A program made the translations under genes and the position numbers. Below the pieces are notes generated by a model. That model was not told the DNA's origin and searched no databases. It worked only from the letters and a program-made list of their open reading frames with translations. From Heterobilharzia americana (lineage: Eukaryota; Platyhelminthes; Trematoda; Strigeidida; Schistosomatidae), in contig OX104130.1 in assembly GCA_944470555.2 (NCBI GenBank), positions 71,801,160 to 71,865,159 on the forward strand: a stretch of DNA of 64,000 nt, in the 5' to 3' direction. Every line of letters begins with the position of its first letter. Position 1 is the stretch's first letter. Below, in pieces: positions 12,101 through 24,100 of this stretch.

Positions 12101-15100
12101 TGAATGCCAAACTGGGAGCGGACGACACAGGAAGAGAAGTCGTCATGAGTCGTGAAGCACTCAGTGAAATGCACGAGAATGGAGAACTGTTTACAGATTT
12201 CTGAGCATTTAATGACTTGGTGATTTTAGGTGAGGCAGTGTGTACAAGTACAAGGATATTCACAAGAGATATGGATTTGATCTCGCCAGATGGACACATT
12301 ACACTGAAAATTAGATCGACTTGATTTCAATGTGAAGAAAGTGGAGATGGAGACAGCCTAGTGGACACAAGATCAGATGACGAAGGGGAGCAGATGTAGA
12401 TTCACACCACTGCATATCTAGTGCAAGGAATCCAACTGTGAAATCAAGTTGAAAGCCTTGAAAGAAGTTGGTGATGATAGACCACGGTTGAAGTTGAACA
12501 CCCAGAACAGAGACTGAAGGATGAAACTACAAAGGATATCTTGACGTCAGTCAGCCATGGGGACAAAATGGGAGATATTGAGCAACATGAGTGAAGAAAC
12601 GTGCGTGGAAGAACACTGGAAGAGCACTGTTTGAAAGCTATGTGGACGGAAACCTGCATAACTGTATTAGTAAGGAAGAAGAGGCAAGATGAGACTAGAA
12701 ATGTATTTCGGCAGACGCATGGAGCTGATAGAGCGTAGAGAAGAAGATGGTGTAGCAGAAGATAAACCAGTGCCTTGGAAGGATGAAGAAGGAAAAGAGG
12801 AACTGAACACAACCAATAAAACACTACACTGGACGAAGAAGTGAGGGGGAGTGCGCACAAAGACAAAAGACGCTTCCACGACACACAGCCCATTGATTAG
12901 AAGAAGGGAGACCTAAGTCTTTCCAGGAACTGGCACGGAATCATACTCCTGTCCACCAGAAGCAAGCAAAATATTAGGTCGCATCATCCTAGAGCGACTA
13001 AAACATGCACTAGATTCAAATTTACGACTGCAACAGTCTGGCTGGATTCAGGAAGTGCAAATCATGTGTGGGTCAAATTGCAACGCTACGCATCATCACA
13101 GAATAGAGCGTAGGATGGCAGTCAACTCTCTACCTCAACTTCATCGATTTTGAGAAGACCTTCGACAGCATCGACCGAGAAGTAATTTGGCAGGCAGCTG
13201 CTTCAACGCTACGGTTTTAGTGTCACAAACCTTTATCAGCCTCATTATTCAACAGCTATATGAAGACGCCACATGCCGCGTGATTGACAATGGAAAGATC
13301 AGTGATGCCTTGAAGTTTGGACAGGAGTAAGAGAAGGTTGCTGCCTACTATCACCGATGATCTTCCTGATTGTGGTCGACTAAACTGGACTGGACTGGAT
13401 CATGCAGCAAACCGTGAGGAGCGAGAAGACGGGCATACGCTGGCTGGACCTATGCGAAGACCCTAGAAGATTTGGATTTCGCTGATCACGATTTATGTCT
13501 AATGTCTTATCGCACAAACTCGAAGATCTACAGGCGAAAACTAACAAGTTGACAGAAGAGGCAGGGCAGCGAAGATGCGACTTCAAGTGAACGTAGAGAA
13601 GACCCAAACAACAACAGCATCAACAAAAAGAGGCATCAATCATCATCAACGGGAGAAATCTAAAGGAAGTAGTCTCTTTCACCTACCCATCTACCCAGGC
13701 AGCATCGTTTCAACTACAGGCGGCGATGGCACAGATGAAGATGTCAAAGCCAGGATCGGAAAGACAGCGAGACAGACCTTCATTAGTCTGAAATTACTGT
13801 GGAGATCTATTCCACTCCACTCTACTCCACTCAGCATTAAGTGTGAACAACATCCGGATTCTCAACACTAATGTCAGTCAAGTCAGTGATTCAATGTGAG
13901 AGATAGTTGAGAGACTTGGCGCGTCACGGAAAGCATTTGCAACGAACTACAGACATTCATGAACAGCTACTGCCTACGCTCGTTCACTCGATACTGAAGA
14001 TCAGATGGCCAGAGTAATAAGAATAAGCAACAAGGAACTGTAACCTGATAGCGAAACAATGAAGCAAGAAGTTATCGCCCAACAAATATGCAGAAGTAAG
14101 TGGAGGTGGATTGGATTGGACATACACTGAGTAGACCGTTCGGAGACATCATACACCAGGCCCTCGAGTGGAATCCAAATGAGAAACGACGAGTTGAGCG
14201 TCCGAGGGTGACATGGAGGATATGGTGTGAGGAAGAAATGAAAGCTTCTGAGCAGTGGTGGAGCCAGGTTAAACAGACTGCGGAGAATAGAATGCAATGG
14301 CGACGTGCTACTGAAGCCTTATGTTCCACTAGGAACCCAAGGGACAAATAATAATTATAACAATAATAACAATCAACAAACTTTGTTCTCAGTAAGATCT
14401 GATGAGTTGTCTTAGTCTTTTTTGTATCTGGATAGCACTGAATTGTTCTTGACTAAGAAAGTGATTCCTTCTTTTCCGTACTACTGAATAAGTTGATTAT
14501 GAAGAGTTATGGAGAAAGAAAACAAACTCAAACTGAATACGTCTTGTCTGAACTTTTTTTCACTTAGAGTGGTCGACCCCTTAGTTTATGTTATAACTTC
14601 TTTGCCAGGTTGTAATTATCTCATGCATGTGATTCTAGTGATTCAGTCATAACACTAACCTTGCATGCGATGGGTTTAAAATATACTTGTCCAGTCCGAT
14701 AGCTGCTACCTTGACGTGGTGGTCGGGCTTGCATATCACAATGACCCAAAGAGCTATGCTGGTGGAACGCTTGTTCTCTCGAGGTCCTACCATGTCAGAA
14801 AGGTCTGTTGGATAGTGGTTAAACGAAGAGTAGTTACCGTTGTGGTGTAAATTATTACAATGTGATGGTGGTGGTGGGGGTGTGTGTGTGAGGGTGAATT
14901 CGTACTGCTGTTAGCTGGATGGGGTGTGATAGCAGTAAGGTGTTTTCCTTGGATGACCAGCAGTGCCATGCTAATGGTGTCTTCTCAGCGGAAGTGAGGG
15001 TCGACTCCAAAAATATCACACTCGACCATGGCCTACGGTCTACCAGGCCCGGTGGTGTTGGTTCATTCCTCGTTTCCTTTCCACCATCGGGCCCCCAAAA

Positions 15101-18100
15101 AACAGAAGTTCATGACATGGAGGAGATCGGGTGAGAAAGAAATGAAAGTTTCTGGGCAGTCGTGGAGCCAGGTTAAGCAGACTGCAGAGAACAGAGTACA
15201 ATGGAGACGTGCTACTGAATCCCCATGTTTCACTAGGAACCGAAGGTACCAGTTGCTTCAAAGCTTTTTTTTAGAAGTGTAGACTTCTTATTGACATCTT
15301 CAAAAGCCAAATGATAGACGGTTAATGACTCTAAAATCCATAGTTATAACATCAATGAATTCAAATCATAAATATTTTGTCGCTCTGCCTTTTTGTTTCT
15401 TGTCTCCTCACTTGTTCTCACTTCGTTGATTGACGCTTCCTTCATTCTTATAAAATGTAGCAGCTTAGTTGGATGCATTTTAATACTAAGTTCTTGCGTA
15501 ATCTCAAAACACATCAGTTAACAAATGTGTTTAATATTGCTATGCGATTCGGCATCATAACTTACAGTAGAACATTCTGAGGATTTCGAATATGATCATT
15601 GCCATGGTACATCCAGCTGACGAAACGCGTGTCCTGGATTTTACTCCTAGCCACTGTCCATCATTAATATACAGCTGAAACACGGAATATCGAGGCATCC
15701 GCCCAGGAGCCCATATACGAATAGAGACCGATCAATTCGGTCCATTCAACGACGGCATAATACAAGCAACAACATTAGAAGTATGCCCGTCACACAAGAA
15801 GTGGCTATCGTCAATCAGTGGTCTAGTAGATAACGCTCTGACGTTTAAAGCAATGGGTCCCAAGTTCAGGTCTTGGTGGGAAAAACATCTCCCGTTTGGA
15901 GGCAGATACGTCCGGCTGACGATTCTCGAAGAGGACGAAACGCGCATCCTGGGTTCCACTGCCAACCACTATCCATCATTAATATAAATTACTAAGAGGT
16001 TTAGAACTGTTATATGCGTAGATATTGATAAGGTAATACGTACTTCTTGAATTCTAGCCTCCTTTTCTTCAATTAGTCGACGTACATGTTCATCTTTTTG
16101 CTGTAGAGCCATTTCAGTTGCTTTACGAAGTTCTTCTTCCCTTCGTTGTATCCTAGTGAAAAGATTATGTATGTATAACTACTAAAGTTGGTCAATACAG
16201 TTTTTAAAATTAAATTTGTGTTATTTTTGTCGGAAATATCAGAGAAATTCAGTGCTGATTTTAGCAAGTTATCACTAAATATCAATTCCCAAATACAAAC
16301 ATTCACGAAGTTGGAAGTTGCTAATATACTGACCCAGCGATTAGGATTTCATTTCGTTCATTAAGCGTGTCACACAGTGAAACAGTATTACTTAGTGTGT
16401 GAAATTTTGCTGGGAGTTCGCTATCCACAGACCTATCAAGGTATGATCTATAAGAAATGTATCCATAGTGTTACCCAGTAAAAAAAAAGGAAGAAGTGAA
16501 ATGAAATCATTCTCTATTCTATCAGTTAATGATCATAATAGAGGATCAAAGATAATTCTGAGTATTGTTTCCTGTATACAAACGAGCATCTACGCTCATT
16601 AAATAAAAGTAATAATTTCAATGTCCACACATTTTGTCTTGGTGAATTGAAACCGTGGATTAGTTTCCTTGAGAAATCACTACTTCGATCTAATTAGATC
16701 ATCAGTTCAACCCATCAATGCTCACACTACAGGTGTCATATATTATGTTTCCACCTAATACTTTTAGATAAGAAATTAGTTGTACAGTATTACGCTGATC
16801 ATTACTATTATATCGATATTAGACATCAAATTCATGTTTTAGTGAAAAGTTCGTTTTAAACACCGAGAGCTTATTCTTGCTGGTCATATGACTATGTGGT
16901 ATACTATTATCTGCTTATAGTAATAGTGTAGTGGGCGCTGCTGATAAGAATGGATGACATAAGTAGTATATATCGAGAGGGCGGTATAAAACATAGGCAA
17001 TTACCAGCAACTGGTAAAGATTCTGTCCAGAGAAGCGCAAGAGACAATGCGGGCGTATTAAGAGTAAATCAAGATAGAAGCAGAAGAGGAAATGAAGCAC
17101 GTTATGGAAACAACTATCTTAGTACAAAGTGTACAATATTTGATGACCACTGTACATGATGTCAATAATAAACATTCCTTCCTTCGTCTACATCTTCTCG
17201 TTTCCTTCAATCGGTGTCGGCTGCTTCTGGACTTGTGGAAGATCCGGTAACCCGCAGTGTTCGAGGATGGAGACAAGGTCTTCCTCAGGGACTTTGAGTC
17301 GGTCGCGGAGCTGGTGGGTGTCCGGGGTCCTGGAGCGAAGGTTGTGGTGCTTGGCACGTTGCTGAGGAGTAGAGCGAAAGCAGCATATGGCGGCGTGGAA
17401 CGCGTGTATGGGAAAGAAACTTATCACAGAATGCTTGGACGCCTGGAGGCGGAGTTCAACAGCGCAGCGGACAGGGAGCTTGCGATACAGCAGTTCTGGG
17501 GCACGAAACTTCGAACAGGAGGGAAGAAATGTTTGTTATTGACATCATGTGCAGAGGTCATCAAATATTGTACACTTTGTACTAAGATAGTTGTTTTTAT
17601 AACGTGCTTCATTTCCTCTTCTGCTTCTATCTTGATTTACTCTTAATACGCCCGCATTGTCTCTTGCGCTTCTCTGGACAGAATCCTTACCCGTTGCTGG
17701 TAATTGCCTATGTTTTATACCGCCCTCTCGATATATACTACTTATGTCATCCATTCTTATCAGCTACGCTCACTACAATAAGACTTGTTCAACCAGGTCC
17801 CCTCATCCCTTTCGAAAGCCAGGTGACCATACAGATAACAGACCAACTAGCTGTTGATTAGATTATCTCGGGTAACCTTAGTTGGCAAGCTGAACTTTGT
17901 GTATCGCGTGGTTACAAGATAGGTGGATAAAATCTGTCGGTAATTAACTGAATATAAAACCTGGTTTGCAGTTGGTTCTGGTAATATAATTGGTAAAGCT
18001 TCAGGCTGGCACAACTCAGATATTAGAGTTTGAATTCGGCTTGGAAAAATATTTTCTCCAAATTACACTTGTTATTCCTGTTAATTGAATTGATGCTTAG

Positions 18101-21100
18101 TGGATTTCATCTCTTAAGCACGTGTTTTTGTAGCAGAATATTAGACACACTTTATTTGCGACAGATTATTAGATGACCGGCAACCCACATAATAAATACA
18201 ACGATATTTGAATATGGGACCCGTTGCTTGTAGGTGAACCCTTAGGTCAGTCAATCAGTCGCACTTCCTAGAGTTAGTCACTGAATATTGCAGTCCATTT
18301 GCTATTTAAGGTATTGCGACTAGAAGTAATACGTTTTAACATGGCCTTTAGTAAATTAGTGATAAAGGGAAACACACTCATCATTCTTGTACACACTCTT
18401 GCGGTAGGTAATGGGCGACGCATATGGTCTGAGGGTTGGTGATACTACCTGGCTGCCCAAACTTCAGTAGATGGAGCGGGTTTCGAACCCGCGACCCACT
18501 GGTTCATATTCACCTCCCTAAAGCCGCAGCTCCACTGTTTATTTTCCTATTTAGTGGTAGAAGTGAAATAATTTGATTCTATTTAGTTATTTTTCTTAAA
18601 AATAACTTATCTCATTTCTCTTAACTAGCCTGAGATTATTTCCATCCAATTAAATCAGTTGGTTTTTGTAACATTTTTTAGCATACGAAAACCAAACAAA
18701 AAACTTGCAAATACATAAGGATTGGATTTATGAGATACTTACCTGCAAAAGTTGTATAGAACATGATGGATAAGAGCAAATATTGGCATCGAAAATGTAG
18801 CATTCTGAGTGATGCTTTTCGTTTCAGTGATTTGCTTATATCAATTATCAGTTAAATCATTATCCGAAACATATGATGAATGATATGTAACAGATGATTG
18901 CCTACCGGTGTGTTATATTTTCAAAAATGGGAGTCTGAAAATTATTGTAGGTTAAAATGCATTTCGCACCCACGACTTTCAGTTTCTGTGGGCAGCATGT
19001 TACCATTGAGCTACTAGGTCAGAATCCAATAGTCCATATTTCCAACTTCTGTCAGTTCATGACGTAGCGCAACCACCACCTAATGTTATCGTTGATTAGT
19101 TGTCTTCACAGCCTTCAGGTTTCCCCCACTGGTCACGGCTTCTCATTAGAACTTTAGGAATCACCTCTCGAAGCTAGTCACCAATGAGCATTAGATCAAT
19201 TTAATTTTGAGGATTTAGTGATTTTTCATCATGGATTGACACTAGTTGGAGGAACATTGGAAACCTGGGAGCACTGGACATCTGTCCCCTCCTAGTATGA
19301 GACTCCCTAGCAGTGCGCACCTGTGACCCCGCCGGGGGTCGAACCTGCGACCTTCAGATTCTGTGGTAGCGCTATGTTGTGAACTAACGGAAGTTGAAAA
19401 TATGGACCATTGGATTCCGACTTCGTGGCTCAATGGCAACATGCTGGCCATGAAACCTAAACGTCCTGCGTTCCATCTCTAGTGAGGTCATACTAGGACG
19501 ATAAAGTGCATTTCATCTAGGTGGTCAAATATAATAGTGATTAGTTTTGCGTTATAGATCATAGGATATTAAAGACCTAGGTGTATAAGTATAGAAATAC
19601 TAGCTTATCAAATCTAATAATTTGATAGACTTTAGTTTCTTTTAGTTCTGTTCATCCAGCAAACCGATTCTTATATCTTTTGAACATGATAGTGGTGGTA
19701 GGTAAACAATGGATCATCATAAGAGATATGATTAGGCTAGTAACTACATGTCGGGGTGAAGCTCTGGCTCACTGATTTAGTCAGTTGACTTTCAACCAGT
19801 GAGTCACAGATTCCAACACTGTTTCACTTACCGGGATTTGGACAGTCAAGTAATTTCATTAGGCCTCACACAATAGGTGTGATTCATCTCCTACTGCATA
19901 TACTTGCACATGGTTACTGAGTGGATTTCGATTCAAAATGTCAGATTATGATCAAAAGCCAAGGATTAACAACAAAATTATTAAGCATTAACTTCTATAG
20001 TAAGTGATGATCAATCATATTTATAGCATGATATTTGTGTTCTACTGTCTTGCTGATGAAAGTGGATAAACATTCCTGCATCTTTCAATAAAACTTTGGT
20101 AAGATGACCTAATTAGTGGCTTACTGAAAGAAAAGCATCATTACTTAGTAGGATACTTCGTAGTATGCTGCAAAGCGCATTCGCTTGCTGGTGAAAGATG
20201 ATATAAAACGGAAATTAATCAGACAGATAAAATGAACATAAGTTCTTGTGCACTACCGCATTGCCTCAAGTTGCCACACTTCACAGTAGTATACACAAAG
20301 AACAGTTGGACAGCAAAGGGGGATACTGAAGTAGACTAAGTGGTGTGAGAGAATCAACAATTTGAAGATAATGGTTAATGCAAATATTCAAACTTTAGAT
20401 ATCAAGTAGTAAATACATCTGTGCCATTGTGACCGACTTTCAATCATGTCAACGAGACTCCGCAACCATTGATTCCTGTCGTCTTGGGGACCCGAGCTAG
20501 CCAGTCAACTCCCCCCCCCCCCACATACACACACTGCTCAGACCAACAATCAATCTTCATTCACAGGTCCCAGGTCTTGGTCTGGCCACCCTTAACCCTT
20601 TTTTCAACCTAATCCAGCTTCCCCCTAGCATGATACGTCAAGGTAGACTGGGGTTCGGCGTGCATAGTACATATCCAATCCATCTCAGCTGATGAAAGTA
20701 CACCACCTCACCAACTGATTTGCCTATTACACTCCACCTGACCTCAACATTGCTCACACGGTGATTCCACCAAGCGTGAGCAATGACGCGAGGAAACCTG
20801 TGGTTAGAAACCTGCATCCGTTTCAAGTCTTCTACTGCTAACAGCCATGTCTCACAGCCGCACAACAGGTCAGGGAATTGCGGAGCAGTATACTTGTCCG
20901 CTGATATGTAGTCGGATATCTCATTGGCGACACAGATGATGCATGTTGGCAAATGTCAAATGGGCCTTCTGTGTCTGAGCTGAGAGCTCGCCAGCAACCA
21001 GCCCTGTTCTGGCTGATTCAACTTCCCAAGCAAGCGAAGTGGTCGATGTATTCCACTACTTCTTGCCCCATACTCAAACTGGGAGTGGTCGCAGAGCAGT

Positions 21101-24100
21101 CCTGGAGCATCACCTCATATTTGACAGATGCCAGCGAAACGCATGCCAGCCAAACATACTCAGATTTCTGTTCAAGGAGTTCACAAGACCCTGTATTGCG
21201 TCAGCGTCTCCACCTAGCAGGACAATATCCTTTTCATACTCCAAACCAACCAGATGACCTCCAGGTCAATCTCTATGAATTCAGATGTATATCGAATTAT
21301 GTCCATTGGTACGTCCATAGCGAAGTTTAGTCGGAACAGTGATAGTGGGTATCCTTAGTGGACGCCACTAGTTGTGGTTAATTCACATGACAATTCCTCA
21401 TAAGCCTTCACATGGCTGCATGAGTTAGAGTAGAGAGCTTTGATTAGTGTTATATACTTACTCGGTACTCCCTTTACAATCAGGCCCTACCACAATATGT
21501 CATGATCGACCTAGTCAAATGCTGCCTTCAGGTCAGGACGAACTCGTAGAGCATGAGTGAGGTTAAAAGGAATGTTATAAATAACTTTAAAGGCATTATG
21601 AATATTAACTCGGTGGCCGGTGTCAAACAGAAGCGAGAGTATTGAGCTTTGTATCGATCTGGTTTGCTCCTTACTTAGCCATGAAGGATGATGCTTGTCG
21701 ACGGACTTGTCTAACTGTAGATCTAATGTAACTAGCTCCACAGGAGCAGTTGGACTGGTAAATGCACATAGAAGAGGAGAAGTCGGGTAATCTGTCTTTG
21801 GTTCGTGTAGTCATCATCGGCCGATTGTAGAATAAACAGCATAGCTTTGCGGCATGGATAATTTGGAGCTCTTCGTCAACAGTATCATCTGAACAGATGA
21901 GTCTAGCCCGATGGACCAAACATTTGACTAGGTTTCGTTTACATTTTAAGAGGACGAAACTCAAGAAGTGGGTATATTGACCTGTTGACGTTGGTCTCCG
22001 ATATATACTTGATTTTACAGTTCCATCCGCCTTCTTTGTCAATTGGACATCCAAGAAGGTGATGCTGTCGTCACTTTCTGTCTCAGTGGTAAAGGTTATC
22101 GCTGGATGGATGCTATTAAATTTATCCAGTATAATCCTTGCAACGTTCTCGTTATTCACAATTACGAATATATCATCTACATAACGGCAGTAAAATTCTA
22201 ACCCGCTTATGATACATTCCAGAGGGCCATTTTCTAATTTCGCTAAGACTGGGCCTAGTGGTGACCCCATGATGATCACGCGAACTAAAGACGGATTACC
22301 TGACTTCTCCTCTTCTATGTGCATTTACCAGTCCAACTGCTCCTGTGGAGCTAGTTACATTAGATCTACAGTTAGACAAGTCCGTCGACAAGCATCATCC
22401 TTCATGGCTAAGTAAGGAGCAAACCAGATCGATACAAAGCTCAATACTCTCGCTTCTGTTTGACACCGGCCACCGAGTTAATATTCATAATACCTTTAAA
22501 GTTATTTATCACATTCCTTTTAACCTCACTCATGCGCGTGACGCGCCAAGTCTCTCAACTATCTCTCACATTGAATCACTGACTTGACTGACATTAGTGT
22601 TGAGAATCCGGATATTGTTCACGCTTAATGCTGAGTGGAGTGGAGTGGAGTAGATCTCCACAGTAATTTCAGATTAATGAAGGTCTGTCTCGTTGTCTTT
22701 CCAATCCTGACTTTTAAGTCCTTATCTGTGCCATCGCCACCTGTAGTTGAAACGATGCCGCCTGGGTAGATGGGTAGGTGAAAGAGACTACTTCCTTTAG
22801 ATTTCTCCCGTTGATGATGATTGATGCCTCTTTTTGTTGATGCTGTTGTTGTTTGGGTCTTCTCTACGTTCACTTGAAGTCGCATCTTCGCTGCCCTGCC
22901 TCTTCTGTCAACTTGTTAGTTTTCGCCTGTAGATCTTCGAGTTTGTGCGATAAGACATTAGACATAAATCGTGATCAGCGAAATCCAAATCTTCTAGGGT
23001 CTTCGCATAGGTCCAGCCAGCGTATGCCCGTCTTCTCGCTCCTCACGGTTTGCTGCATGATCCAGTCCAGTCCAGTTTAGTCGACCACAATCAGGAAGAT
23101 CATCGGTGATAGTAGGCAGCAACCTTCTCTTACTCCTGTCCAAACTTCAAGGCATCACTGATCTTTCCATTGTCAATCACGCGGCATGTGGCGTCTTCAT
23201 ATAGCTGTTGAATAATGAGGCTGATAAAGGTTTGTGACACTAAAACCGTAGCGTTGAAGCAGCTGCCTGCCAAATTACTTCTCGGTCGATGCTGTCGAAG
23301 GTCTTCTCAAAATCGATGAAGTTGAGGTAGAGAGTTGACTGCCATCCTACGCTCTATTCTGTGATGATGCGTAGCGTTGCAATTTGACCCACACATGATT
23401 TGCACTTCCTGAATCCAGCCAGACTGTTGCAGTCGTAAATTTGAATCTAGTGCATGTTTTAGTCGCTCTAGGATGATGCGACCTAATAATTTGCTTGCTT
23501 CTGGTGGACAGGAGTATGATTCCGTGCCAGTTCCTGGAAAGACTTAGGTCTCCCTTCTTCTAATCAATGGGCGGGTACCTTCCATTCCTTCCTTACTTTC
23601 TTCCAAACCTTCTGCAGTAGTGGTGTGAGCATGTCCCCGTTTATCTCTGTGTCTGTTTTCAGTGCTTCTGGCGGAATTACATCTGGTCCTGCTGCTTTCC
23701 CGAATCTCAGCAACTTTATGGCCCTGAGGACTTCACTTCTGCTTTTGTCGGAGATATTTTTTTCACTGGTGATTCTGTGTCTGGGCTGGGCTGGGCTGGG
23801 CTGCTGGTGGTATTTCTGGACGAGTTGCAGGTGGTGGTCGATTCAAGAGTTTTTTGAAGAGATCAGCCCATCGTTTGCCTTGTTTTCCCTCTTCGGTAAC
23901 CAGCTTTCCTTCACTATCTTTCATTTGTTCCTTCTGCATTGATCTCTTACCAGATGGATTGTAACCTGTTTATTTGATATAATGTTGTCAGGTGTCTGTC
24001 TCCTACCTGCAACCTGTTGTGATTCACTTGTAAGTGTGTCGTGGAAGCGTCTTTTGTCTTTCCACGCACTTCTTTCCACTTCTTCGGCCAGTGTGGTGTT

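Noticed and set aside
12444..12893. Open frames on the opposite strand of family A copies
   Set aside because: They are antisense shadows of the retrotransposon, Ser/Leu/Phe-rich, and recur at each copy (24041-24472, 36908-37363, 63052-63438).
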